DNA of 15,818 nucleotides from DATGFK01 sp040007395 (lineage in GTDB: Bacteria > Chloroflexota > Anaerolineae > Aggregatilineales > UBA2796): the NCBI GenBank assembly GCA_040007395.1, contig JBDTVG010000002.1:1-15818 (forward strand), given 5' to 3'. This document shows, piece after piece, positions 1 through 6,912 of this stretch. Every line of letters begins with the position of its first letter. Position 1 is the stretch's first letter. The notes below the pieces were generated by a model. The model ran no database searches. It had not been told where the DNA came from and saw only the letters and a program-made list of their open reading frames with translations. The position numbers were made by a program, and so were the translations under genes.

Positions 1-1906
1 TGAACGTGGTCGATTCCGGGCGGGAGGCGGGTGGGGTGGGTGCGGGCGGGTTAGCAACGTAGGTGGGCGGTTGACCGGGCAAGCCGACGCTTTGAACAAA
101 GTGCGGATGGTACAGCGTGCCGCCGTTAGCAACCGCCGCCATCATGCGGGCGACCTGAATCGGTGTGACTTTGACATCGCCCTGCCCGATGACGGTATTC
201 AGGCTGTCGCCCAGTCCCCAGCGCTTGCCCAAAGTTTTAAATTTCCAGTCCGGATCGGGGATATTACCTGATTGCTCTTCCAATAAATCGACTCCGGTTT
301 TAACGCCGAGTCCCATATCGTTGGCGTATTTCTTGAACAAGCCCGGATCAATGTCTTCTAGTTTGGAGCCGACTTCCCAGTAATAAGCATCGCACGAGGA
401 AGTCAACGCCTGTTCGAGCGTGATTGTGCCGTGATAGGGTTTTTCGGCGTACTTATCCAGATAGATCCAGTCTTTGCGGATGATGTCATTACGCGACGTG
501 CCATCCCATATACCAGTACAAGTGTACTTGTCGCTCATCTTAACCGTACCGCTGCCTGCCGCCGCCGCTGTCGAGACGATCTTGAAGACGGAGCCAGCCG
601 CGTAAGTTTCTTGAGTGGCGCGATTCAGTTCGGCACGCTGTTTGTTGTAGGCCGCCAGCGCGGTTTGCACATCGAACGTCGTGGTGGGCAGGTAAGAATC
701 TGGCTGGATAATCGGATAACTGGCGATGGCTAGAATGTCGCCGGTGTTGGCATCTAGCACGACCGCCGCCGCCCCTGTGGAAAACTGTCCCCAGTTCGCC
801 GCACTAGTCGCACTGCCAATCGCTCGTTCAGTGGCAATTTGCAGATCGCGATCCAGTGTCAGCGTAACATCCTGTGCAGCGCCGGGTTTCTTGGACGCGA
901 TCTCCCGTAGCTCCGTGCCATCGGGGGCACTAATCACCAAGCGTGCGCCGCCTTCTCCGGCGAGCTGCTTTTCCCAATATTGCTCAACGCCTTTGCGCCC
1001 GACCAGCGCATCCGGTGAATATTGCGGATAGCTGCCCAGATCATCGCCGGGGATGCCGCCGATAAAACCCACCGTTTGCGAAGCAAAGCTGCCCCCATAA
1101 TAGACTCGCGTCGTTTGTGGGCGATATTCCAGCAAGCACGCTGCATCGAGTTCGGGCTTGAGGTTCTTGTAGTCACCTTCGCTCAAGGTGCCGACAGTGA
1201 AGCCGAAATCCTGACCAGTCAGCGAGCCGTAGCTTGTGTTGAGATCGCTGGCCTTGACGCGGAATACTTCGCCCAATTTCTTGAAGCAATCCTCGGCTTT
1301 GCCTGTTGGATATTTGCGCGTCAGCAGCCGGACCGCGTAATTGGGAATCCCGCTTTGGGCGATCACTTGTTGGTTACGATCAAGGATCTTGCCGCGTGTC
1401 GATTGGGTCAACTCAACGTTTAGCGTTGCGCCGCCTGCTATGCCCTCGAAGATGTCCATCTGGCTCCACGCGACACGCCACTTACCCCCCGACAAGATCA
1501 AGCGTATGGTGCGATTCTCGTCGGTGAATTTGCCTAGCGATCCCGTATCGAAGGTCATGTTGTAGGTGATGGCGACGGTCGTCCCCTGTCGCACGGTCTG
1601 GTCATGCTTGATCTCGAATGACTTGCCTTTGTCCTTAACCCTGAGCGTTAGCTCCACCGCTTTATAAATCTTGCTGAAACTGTCGAGATTCATGAGCAGA
1701 CTCTTGGGCGAAAGCAAGGCATACATGGCGGGATAATCGTTGTTGACCCAGCCCGTCAGAAAAGTCTCGGCGGTTTTCTCGGCATCATTCGTGTTAGCGG
1801 GCGCTGTTGGCCCCGCCTGATTGGGGTTATCGGACGCGCTGTCACATGCAGCCAGCATAGTGACACAAATCAGCGCCAGTAGGGCTGCAAATCTTAAAGG
1901 CTTCAT
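1..1906 (-). CDS. Penicillin-binding transpeptidase lipoprotein (partial, C-terminus off left edge)
   Basis: Predicted peptidoglycan D,D-transpeptidase of the class B / MecA-like type, acting outside the membrane. The ATG at 1906 opens a frame without stops to the window edge (about 635 codons). The N-terminus MKPLRFAALLALICVTMLAAC is a lipoprotein signal with lipobox LAAC. An NTF2-like (MecA_N) domain follows at roughly residues 40-170, then a dimerisation domain, then the transpeptidase domain. The active-site SxxK motif is S439-V-F-K442 and the second motif is S504-C-D506; an SxD form is also known in E. coli PBP2. A GQGDVKVTP stretch, typical just before the KTG box, is present, but KTG itself lies beyond the window. 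The gene starts 48 bases after an HTH gene on the same strand, so co-transcription is plausible. Assignment is firm at family level; the specific substrate or shape-maintenance role is not determined. Confidence 0.93.
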   Translation of the reverse strand, partial: MKPLRFAALLALICVTMLAACDSASDNPNQAGPTAPANTNDAEKTAETFLTGWVNNDYPAMYALLSPKSLLMNLDSFSKIYKAVELTLRVKDKGKSFEIKHDQTVRQGTTVAITYNMTFDTGSLGKFTDENRTIRLILSGGKWRVAWSQMDIFEGIAGGATLNVELTQSTRGKILDRNQQVIAQSGIPNYAVRLLTRKYPTGKAEDCFKKLGEVFRVKASDLNTSYGSLTGQDFGFTVGTLSEGDYKNLKPELDAACLLEYRPQTTRVYYGGSFASQTVGFIGGIPGDDLGSYPQYSPDALVGRKGVEQYWEKQLAGEGGARLVISAPDGTELREIASKKPGAAQDVTLTLDRDLQIATERAIGSATSAANWGQFSTGAAAVVLDANTGDILAIASYPIIQPDSYLPTTTFDVQTALAAYNKQRAELNRATQETYAAGSVFKIVSTAAAAGSGTVKMSDKYTCTGIWDGTSRNDIIRKDWIYLDKYAEKPYHGTITLEQALTSSCDAYYWEVGSKLEDIDPGLFKKYANDMGLGVKTGVDLLEEQSGNIPDPDWKFKTLGKRWGLGDSLNTVIGQGDVKVTPIQVARMMAAVANGGTLYHPHFVQSVGLPGQPPTYVANPPAPTPPASRPESTTF

Positions 1907-1954
1907 GTGAATAAAGTCCTGTTCAGTGGACAATTCCAGCAAAACTGGACCCGG

Positions 1955-2206
1955 TTACTGGCGAGATTCTTCTGAATCCTGTGTTTTGCGTTGACCGGGC
2001 TTGACTTCGGTTTTCTCCAGCATATCCAAGATATGCTGTCCCCGGATCAGAACACGACGCATTCCCACCGGACTGCTGACGCGGAGCACCCCAGACGCGA
2101 TCAAGCGTTTGATCGTACTCAGGCTGACGTTGAGCACTTCGGCGACTTCTTCCCGCGAATAGACGCGGTTCGGTTCGATAGTGGGGCGGTTGGTATAGTG
2201 TGTCAT
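1955..2206 (-). CDS. Excisionase/MerR-type helix-turn-helix DNA-binding protein
   Basis: Protein of 83 residues, probably a cytoplasmic DNA-binding regulator. Residues 15-60 (YSREEVAEVLNVSLSTIKRL and following) fit the excisionase-family winged HTH, with the recognition helix around STIKRLIASG and a short wing ending RRVLIRGQHI. The tail is charged and probably disordered. Despite the family name there are no phage genes nearby, so a role as a transcription factor is more likely than excision. It lies upstream of the penicillin-binding protein on the same strand. There is no Shine-Dalgarno before the ATG; a TATACT -10 hexamer ends 8 bases upstream, so the mRNA may be leaderless. An inverted repeat sits at the promoter, which suggests autoregulation (inference). 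Confidence 0.8.
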   Translation of the reverse strand: MTHYTNRPTIEPNRVYSREEVAEVLNVSLSTIKRLIASGVLRVSSPVGMRRVLIRGQHILDMLEKTEVKPGQRKTQDSEESRQ

Positions 2207-2214
2207 AAGCTGTC

Positions 2215-2243
2215 AGTATAGCGCGTCCATACCCTGATCGAAA
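2215..2243 (-). promoter_or_regulatory. Candidate promoter of the HTH-PBP gene pair
   Basis: On the minus strand TATACT (2220-2215) is a good -10 hexamer, 8 bases before the ATG at 2206. The -35 region with a 17-base spacer (2243-2238, TTTCGA) is poor. Transcription would start at or within a base or two of the start codon, consistent with the missing Shine-Dalgarno. Confidence 0.45.
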
Positions 2244-2280
2244 GATTTCTCTCACCGGGTTCTCAGGGTATAGACGCGCT
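2220..2280. repeat. 18-bp inverted repeat over the HTH gene promoter (candidate operator)
   Basis: The left arm AGCGCGTCCATACCCTGA (2220-2237) and the right arm TCAGGGTATAGACGCGCT (2263-2280) are inverted copies with one mismatch, separated by 25 bases. Arm centres are 43 bp apart, close to four helical turns. The left arm occupies the space between the -10 hexamer and the -35 region of the HTH gene. This fits a pair of binding sites for a dimer or tetramer, most simply the HTH protein itself. There is no T-run after either arm, so a terminator is unlikely. Confidence 0.7.
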
Positions 2281-2305
2281 TTAGCTCAGAGCGTGGTCAT
2301 GCAAA

Positions 2306-2350
2306 GCAGCCCTCACCCCCGGCCCCTCTAGGGAGTAGGGATGAGGCTGC
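2306..2350. repeat. Short GC-rich palindromic repeat, copy A
   Basis: The element opens with GCAGCCCTCACCCCC and closes with TGAGGCTGC, forming an imperfect hairpin of about 45 bases. The first 14 bases recur in inverted orientation at 4324-4337, and both copies also share GGCTGCACA at one border. It lies in the non-coding stretch between the HTH gene and the TMEM175-like gene. The rest of 2351-2489 is AT-rich and shows no gene. It resembles dispersed palindromic repeat or miniature-element families that share a CCCTCACCCC core. Confidence 0.6.
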
Positions 2351-2489
2351 ACAGATAGTTGGCAAAAAAGCGAAAATGAGGTGTTTGCCGCGCACATATC
2401 TGAGTTAAAAAATCTACCCGGTATCACCCTCGATAAAATTAATGGGTTCCCTTTAACTTTTGCCACTCAATGTACTTATGGTCGTTTCG

Positions 2490-3140
2490 CTACACGGATT
2501 CGTGGGATTCGAATCCCTCAGAGGCAACCGCGTAAAAGACCGGCAGGGCCAGGAACAATCCCGTCGCGATCAGCGGTGACCAGAAATAGCCGACAAAAGC
2601 GGCAATGGCAGTCGTGATCAAGCCAACGAGCGTTGCGCTTCTGTCTGTGACAAACCCTTTAGCATGAGTCGGGTCTTCAAGAAGTTCGGGGCTGGTTGCC
2701 AACACATGAAAGACCAACCCCCAGGTCAGTGCACCAAACGAGGTTACGGCAGCATAGAGGAGTATCTCTTGCCGACCATGATCGCCAGCCGCATCGCCGA
2801 GAGACTGCGCGAGGATCGAAGTTGCCCACGGGACGATAGTAACCCCCGCAAGCAGTAGCAGGTTCGCCCAGTTCAGCGCTCTGGACTGTACCATAACGCG
2901 AACGAAAACGTGGTGATGGTTCGTCCAGGCAACGCCGACAAAAGCAAACGACGCGGCGAAGGCAAGCAGGGTTGGCCAGTTCGCGCCCAAGGCTCCTGCA
3001 AGTGTGATGGCCTGGGAAGGGTCGGCATGGATTCGGGATAAATCCAAAGCAAGCAGTGTGATCGCAACGGCGAAAACGCCATCGCTGAATGCTTCAAGTC
3101 GGGAAGTCTCGGTAGGTTCAGCACGGCGGGGGCGCAGCAT
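2490..3140 (-). CDS. TMEM175-family (DUF1211) membrane protein, putative potassium channel
   Basis: Protein of 216 residues counted from the ATG at 3140. The family signature R-x3-FSD is visible at R14-L-E-A-F18-S-D20, followed by GVFAVAITLLALDL, the pore-lining first helix of bacterial TMEM175 channels. About six hydrophobic segments can be read: residues 20-36, a segment through AASFAFVGVAWTNHHHVFV, then LLLLAGVTIVPWA, LLYAAVTSFGALTWGLVF, LVGLITTAIAAFVGYFW and GLFLALPVFYAV. This matches the usual six-helix unit and a length of about 200 residues. A longer version starting at a GTG at 3167 is open, but that codon lies inside a 12-bp inverted repeat; the ATG has an AGAAAGG ribosome binding site 9 bases upstream and was preferred. 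It follows the ABM-like gene on the same strand, 83 bases apart. Potassium conduction is inferred from the family, not shown. Confidence 0.87.
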   Translation of the reverse strand: MLRPRRAEPTETSRLEAFSDGVFAVAITLLALDLSRIHADPSQAITLAGALGANWPTLLAFAASFAFVGVAWTNHHHVFVRVMVQSRALNWANLLLLAGVTIVPWATSILAQSLGDAAGDHGRQEILLYAAVTSFGALTWGLVFHVLATSPELLEDPTHAKGFVTDRSATLVGLITTAIAAFVGYFWSPLIATGLFLALPVFYAVASEGFESHESV

Positions 3141-3143
3141 CAG

Positions 3144-3223
3144 ACTCAACCTTTCTAAGAATAACACTCCGCCACTGCAAAAAGCCGATGCGGAGTGTTA
3201 TGTTGTCCGGTCACCTGTTAGGC
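3144..3223 (-). repeat. Inverted repeat with attC-like end boxes between the ABM-like and TMEM175-like genes
   Basis: A perfect 12-bp inverted repeat, ATAACACTCCGC (3161-3172) and GCGGAGTGTTAT (3190-3201), surrounds a 17-base loop. On the minus strand GCCTAAC (3223-3217) directly follows the TAG stop of the upstream gene, and GTTGAGT (3150-3144) lies just before the next ATG. These fit RYYYAAC and GTTRRRY, the outer boxes of integron attC sites, over a plausible 80 bases. The inner L boxes and extrahelical bases of a true attC are not clear. With no T-run after the stem it is a poor intrinsic terminator. The hairpin is certain; the attC reading is speculative. Confidence 0.5.
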
Positions 3224-3514
3224 CTATACCGTCTTTAGCGTTTCTTTCGACATGGACTGGGGATCGACCATTGGGCCGAGCTTCTGTCCAGCCTGCGACG
3301 CAAACAAAGTGTTATTCCAGGTATTCGCTGCTGTTTCGTTTTCCCAGCGCATGATCAGGACATAGCTCCCATCCGCAGCCTGCAACAATTCGCGCCCCAA
3401 ATAGCCGGGGTGCTTTGGCCCAACTTCGTGCTGGATTGCATGTTCGACTTCGGTCAGCGCTTTCGGATCTGTGCCAGGTGCCAACCTGTACGTTGCGATT
3501 TCTACAATTGCCAT
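3224..3514 (-). CDS. Antibiotic biosynthesis monooxygenase (ABM)-like dimeric alpha-beta barrel protein
   Basis: Small soluble protein of 96 residues with a ferredoxin-like pattern: strand VEIATYRLAPG, helix DPKALTEVEHAIQHEV, strand GYLGRELLQAADGSYVLIMRWEN, helix TAANTWNNTLFASQAGQKLGPMV, then a short tail. This is the layout of ABM / dimeric alpha-beta barrel proteins, which include cofactor-free oxygenases and proteins without known activity; the substrate cannot be read from the sequence. The ATG has a strong ribosome binding site (GAGGGAG, 7 bases upstream). It is transcribed divergently from a MarR regulator, with two palindromic sites in between, so repression by that regulator is likely. 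The TMEM175-like gene follows downstream. A role in stress or detoxification response is inferred from MarR neighbourhoods in general. Confidence 0.72.
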   Translation of the reverse strand: MAIVEIATYRLAPGTDPKALTEVEHAIQHEVGPKHPGYLGRELLQAADGSYVLIMRWENETAANTWNNTLFASQAGQKLGPMVDPQSMSKETLKTV

Positions 3515-3531
3515 TAGCCTGCTCCCTCTGA

Positions 3532-3560
3532 TTGTGTATTGAACGAAGTGCCGATATACT
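3532..3560 (+). promoter_or_regulatory. Candidate sigma-70 promoter of the MarR gene
   Basis: TTGTGT (3532-3537) and TATACT (3555-3560) are separated by 17 bases. The predicted start near 3567 falls inside the left operator-like palindrome, as expected for an autorepressed marR gene. Confidence 0.55.
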
Positions 3561-3565
3561 TATGT

Positions 3566-3611
3566 CATTGCGTGCGCACACACACAAATATAGATGATTG
3601 CGCACGCATTG
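3566..3611. promoter_or_regulatory. Pair of inverted operator-like sites for the MarR regulator
   Basis: CATTGCGTGCGCA (3566-3578) and TGCGCACGCATTG (3599-3611) are inverted copies with a single difference. Each contains the near-palindrome TGCG-NN-CGCA, a shape typical of MarR-family operators. Site centres are 30 bp apart, about three helical turns. The left site covers the predicted transcription start of the MarR gene and the right site abuts its ribosome binding site. The pair also lies upstream of the divergent ABM-like gene, so both directions could be controlled. Confidence 0.72.
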
Positions 3612-3628
3612 TCAAGGGGGTAAAACTA

Positions 3629-4084
3629 ATGTCCGGTAAATTTGATGACGGAGCCGCGTGGTCGAAACTTCTTAGTGTTCATGCAGTCATGATGCACCGG
3701 CTTGAAGAAATGCTCCAGTCAAAATACCGCATTTCGCATGGTGAGTTTGAGGTTTTGCTTCGGCTTTCTTGGTCTACTGACCAACGGATGCGAATCCGCG
3801 AACTGGCCGATGCCAGCGTGATAACTCGGAGTGGGATGAGCCGACTGGTAGACCGCCTGGAAAATGCGGGGCTTGTGCAGCGCGAAACAGCCATCGAGGA
3901 TGCTCGAGGTGCCTATGCGATTTTGACATCAGCAGGGCGCGAACGGCTCGATGCCGCAGAAGCAAGCAATATTGCGCTCGTGCGGGAGTCCTTCCTAAGC
4001 CTTTACAAAGAGGACGAATTGGGGCAGATGGTTGAGTTTTGGACGCGCTTTTTTAACCATCCTTCACCTGAACCAGATTCGTAA
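3629..4084 (+). CDS. MarR-family transcriptional regulator
   Basis: Winged-helix regulator of 151 residues, presumably a dimer. The central region shows the MarR pattern: a dimerisation helix (HAVMMHRLEEMLQSKYRIS), GEFEVLLRLS, then the HTH (RIRELADASVITRSGMSRLVDRLENAGLVQR), the wing (ETAIEDARGAYAILTSAGRERL) and a C-terminal dimerisation helix. The ATG at 3629 was chosen because AAGGGGG lies 8 bases upstream; an in-frame ATG at 3539 lies upstream of the predicted promoter and would add 30 residues not typical of the family. It probably represses itself and the divergent ABM-like gene through the paired palindromes at 3566-3611. The ligand is unknown. Confidence 0.92.
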   Translation: MSGKFDDGAAWSKLLSVHAVMMHRLEEMLQSKYRISHGEFEVLLRLSWSTDQRMRIRELADASVITRSGMSRLVDRLENAGLVQRETAIEDARGAYAILTSAGRERLDAAEASNIALVRESFLSLYKEDELGQMVEFWTRFFNHPSPEPDS

Positions 4085-4132
4085 CGGATTATCATTTTTT
4101 CATGATAGAACACAAATGACATTTTATGTAAG

Positions 4133-4149
4133 TAGTTATAAAATAACTA
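4133..4149. repeat. AT-rich 17-bp palindrome downstream of the MarR gene
   Basis: TAGTTAT-AAA-ATAACTA forms 7-bp perfect arms with a 3-base centre, 49 bases after the MarR stop codon. It could bind a protein or be a weak transcript end; there is no GC-rich stem. No gene was found in 4085-4346. Confidence 0.35.
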
Positions 4150-4269
4150 TTACTAACATGACATTATGCAGTGTCTATGTATGCAGTGGGGATTATCCGC
4201 CCTTCTTACGCCCCTTGGGGAACCTTGGAACGTCAAACGGAACGGGAAATAATCCTCGGTACGGAAACC

Positions 4270-4337
4270 TTCCCTCTCCCGCAGGAGAGGGAAGTAAAAA
4301 TCAGTCTGATGGGCGAGGGATGTGGGGTGAGGGCTGC
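4270..4337. repeat. Palindromic repeat, copy B, with a strong hairpin between the marR and mutS2 gene ends
   Basis: TTCCCTCTCC (4270-4279) and GGAGAGGGAA (4284-4293) form a perfect 10-bp stem with a 4-base loop. The stretch GGGGTGAGGGCTGC (4324-4337) is the inverted counterpart of the opening bases of the repeat at 2306. Lying between two convergently read genes, the hairpin could slow transcription from both sides, but there is no clear T-run on either strand. Confidence 0.55.
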
Positions 4338-4346
4338 ACAACGCGC

Positions 4347-6788
4347 TTAGTCTAATTCGCTGAGGTTGACGACCGTTACGCCGTCGCCGCCTTCTTTTTC
4401 GCCGCCACGTTCGTAACGCTGCACCAACGGATGATCATGCAGCAGGTCGCGGATCGCCTGTCGGAGTGCGCCCGTCCCCTTACCGTGAATGATCCGCACG
4501 AAAGGCAATCCGGCAACATAAGCCGCGTCGATGTAGTTTTCGACCCGTTCGACGGCTTCCTGAATACTCGTGCCGCGTAGGTCGAGTTCCAGACCGGGTG
4601 AGTTCGCCCGCAAGACCGAACGTTCACGTTCAGGGCGCTTCGTGTTAATCGTTGGCAGCGCCGGATTGCCCAGACTGCCGCCTCGATTGCCACGCTCTGC
4701 TTTGCGTTCGCTGGCGGATCGTTTTTGCAGTTCGTCAAGTTTGGCGCGTACCCGCAGCCGCCCGATGCTCACCTCGGCCTCAGTGCCAGACAGTTCGATG
4801 ATCTCCCCTTCGGATTTAAGCGGCGTGATCCACACCGTTTCGCCCAGTCGGAATTCGGGACGGGTTTCTTCGGCAAAGTCGGGGATCTCGGTCACGTTCT
4901 GGATCGGCGCTTCAATCGTATTCTTGAGGTTGAAGGCATCTGCCTCGACCCGCTTGATGGCTTCGAGTGGCTGACCCGCCGCCTGTAGGCTGTGCCGCAG
5001 CCGCCGCACTTCGGAGCGCAGATCGTCGAGTTCGCGCTCGGCAACCCGCCGCGTCTGGGCGATCACTTCGCGGCGTTCGACCTCAACCTCATCGAGGCGT
5101 TGGCGTAGTTCGCGCTTGAGTTCCTCAGCACGGGCTTGGCTCACCAACGACGCATCACGGGCGATACGAGTTTCCTCGCGAGTGCGGCTGATCTCGTCAA
5201 GGAGTTCGTCGGCAACCTGTTCCTCGGCTCCGACCATCGTGCGTGCGTCCGCGATGATGTCTGCCGGGATACCGAGTCGCGTGGCAATCGCCAGCGCATT
5301 GGATCGTCCCGGTATGCCGACAATCAAGTGATAGGTCGGGCGCAGGGTTTGCAGGTCGAACTCGACACTGGCGTTGCGCACGCCGGGGCGGTCATGGCTG
5401 TACACCTTCAATTCCGGGTGATGGGTCGTGACCAGTGTGGTTACGCTGCGTTCCAGCAGATAGCTCAGGATCGCCCGTGCCAGCGCCGATCCTTCGGCGG
5501 GATCAGTGCCCGCGCCGAGTTCGTCCAGAATGACCAACGAACGGCTATCGGCTTCTTGCAGAATATTGATGGTGTTAGTCATATGCGCGGAAAACGTCGA
5601 GAGCGATTGCTCGATGCTCTGTTCGTCGCCAATGTCGGCAAAGATACCCTCGAAGACCGAGAGTTCTGCGCCATCTTCCGCTGGGATATGCAAGCCACAC
5701 TGCGCCATCAACGCCAGTAAGCCAATCGTCTTGAGTGCGACGGTCTTGCCGCCCGTGTTTGGCCCCGTGATAACCAGTGTGTAGGTTTCTTCGTCCAGCA
5801 CCAGATCAATCGGGACGACAGTGCGCGATGGCAGCAGCGGATGTCGCGCCTGCGTCAGCTTGATCGTGCTGCCGGGGTGCAAACTATCTTCGCGGGGATG
5901 GAACGGAACAAGCTTCGGCGCAGTGGCGCGAAGCGCATTGGCATAACGCGCTTTGGCGAAGATCATATCGATGTGCGCTAGGCCATCGACAGTCGCGATG
6001 ATGAACTCCGCCTCATGCGCCACCTGATCTGTGAGCGCTTGCAAGATGCGCCGGATCTCGTTTTCTTCTTCGAGTTGCAGTTCACGCCATGTATTGTTCA
6101 GTTCGACGGTTGCCAGCGGTTCGACAAACACTGTCGCGCCCGACGACGATTGATCGTGAACGATGCCGGGGATACGCCCTTTGAACTCGGCACGCAGCGG
6201 GATCACATAGCGCCCGTGTCGCTGGGTGATTAGTTGTTCTTGCAGGAAACGAGCGTTATTCGGGTTGTTGACAAGACTCATTAGGCGCGTTTGCAGCCTG
6301 TCGAAAGAGACTCGTAGATCGCGCCGGATAATCGCCAGCCGGGGACTTGCCGTGTCTAGGATGTTGCCGTTGTCATCCAGCACCAACGCGATCTCGCTTT
6401 GCAAGCCCTGACATTCTTCCAGCAGTTCCGCGATCTCAGCGAGTGTCGGGAACTGCGTGTTCAGCCGGGACAGCGTGCGCCGAATGGTCGTGGCACGCCG
6501 CAGAGTCGAGCGAATATCCAGAAAGGTTTGCGGCTCCAAGGCGAATCCGCGTGTGGACTGGATCGCCGCCGGACGCACATCTCGCGCCCCGCCCAAGCCG
6601 ATCTCGGTCTTGATATCAAAAAGCGTGCGAGCTTCGGTGGTTTCCTGCTGCCACGCCAGCGCTTCCCGTATATCACCTGTCGGCGCAAGCTGGCGGATCA
6701 GTTCCGCGCCCGCCGAAAAGGTCGAGTGATTGACGAGTTGTTCCAGAATCTTCGGCAGTTCAAGGACTTGTGCCGATTTTGTGTTCAT
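4347..6788 (-). CDS. mutS2: MutS2 ATPase with Smr nuclease domain
   Basis: Complete MutS2 of 813 residues, a normal length for the family. Walker A is G342PNTGGKT349, Walker B is VILDE (D422, E423) followed by LGAGTDPAEGSA, and the mismatch-recognition domain of MutS1 is absent, as expected. A long charged coiled-coil region spans about 515-605. The C-terminal Smr domain carries LDLRG (735-739) and HGKGTG (768-773), the motifs linked to Smr nuclease activity. MutS2 proteins have been tied to suppression of recombination, and the Bacillus subtilis protein to recognition and splitting of collided ribosomes. The ATG at 6788 has only a distant GGAAGA upstream (12 bases). The gene is preceded by a terminator and a leader ORF, so its expression may be controlled by readthrough. 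The coding sequence has no visible defect. Confidence 0.97.
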   Translation of the reverse strand: MNTKSAQVLELPKILEQLVNHSTFSAGAELIRQLAPTGDIREALAWQQETTEARTLFDIKTEIGLGGARDVRPAAIQSTRGFALEPQTFLDIRSTLRRATTIRRTLSRLNTQFPTLAEIAELLEECQGLQSEIALVLDDNGNILDTASPRLAIIRRDLRVSFDRLQTRLMSLVNNPNNARFLQEQLITQRHGRYVIPLRAEFKGRIPGIVHDQSSSGATVFVEPLATVELNNTWRELQLEEENEIRRILQALTDQVAHEAEFIIATVDGLAHIDMIFAKARYANALRATAPKLVPFHPREDSLHPGSTIKLTQARHPLLPSRTVVPIDLVLDEETYTLVITGPNTGGKTVALKTIGLLALMAQCGLHIPAEDGAELSVFEGIFADIGDEQSIEQSLSTFSAHMTNTINILQEADSRSLVILDELGAGTDPAEGSALARAILSYLLERSVTTLVTTHHPELKVYSHDRPGVRNASVEFDLQTLRPTYHLIVGIPGRSNALAIATRLGIPADIIADARTMVGAEEQVADELLDEISRTREETRIARDASLVSQARAEELKRELRQRLDEVEVERREVIAQTRRVAERELDDLRSEVRRLRHSLQAAGQPLEAIKRVEADAFNLKNTIEAPIQNVTEIPDFAEETRPEFRLGETVWITPLKSEGEIIELSGTEAEVSIGRLRVRAKLDELQKRSASERKAERGNRGGSLGNPALPTINTKRPERERSVLRANSPGLELDLRGTSIQEAVERVENYIDAAYVAGLPFVRIIHGKGTGALRQAIRDLLHDHPLVQRYERGGEKEGGDGVTVVNLSELD

Positions 6789-6806
6789 AGTTAATTTCGA
6801 TCTTCC

Positions 6807-6834
6807 ATTATCAAGGTGATGGTCAGAACGCCAA
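6807..6834 (-). promoter_or_regulatory. Weak candidate promoter between the leader terminator and mutS2
   Basis: TTGGCG (6834-6829) and GATAAT (6812-6807) are separated by 16 bases. If used, it would start mutS2 transcription near 6800, downstream of the terminator and too late to include the GGAAGA element. It is listed because it is the main alternative to control by readthrough. Confidence 0.3.
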
Positions 6835-6845
6835 GTGAGATTGTA

Positions 6846-6883
6846 ATAAAAACGCCGCGTGGAGTGTTAGCTTCCACGCGGCG
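6846..6883 (-). terminator. Intrinsic terminator in the mutS2 leader
   Basis: On the minus strand CGCCGCGTGGA (6883-6873), a 9-base loop, and TCCACGCGGCG (6863-6853) form a perfect 11-bp GC-rich stem followed at once by TTTTTATT. This is a textbook Rho-independent terminator oriented towards mutS2, ending about 58 bases before its start codon. The only gene-like sequence between it and the upstream promoter is the 14-codon leader ORF. Confidence 0.9.
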
Positions 6884-6912
6884 CAAAAGTTCAACCGTGA
6901 TCAACTCTGGAG

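Noticed and set aside
2281..2466. A 61-codon minus-strand frame in the gap between genes
   Set aside because: It runs through the palindromic repeat and has no recognisable protein pattern.
3539..3628. Upstream ATG extending the MarR protein by 30 residues
   Set aside because: It lies before the predicted -10 hexamer and operator sites, and the ATG at 3629 has a clear ribosome binding site.
4032..4355. A 107-codon plus-strand frame after the MarR gene
   Set aside because: It overlaps the end of the MarR gene, runs through palindromic repeat sequence and has no domain or ribosome binding site.
5136..5720. Open frame of 194 codons on the plus strand
   Set aside because: It is antisense to the conserved ATPase and coiled-coil part of mutS2 and shows no family resemblance.
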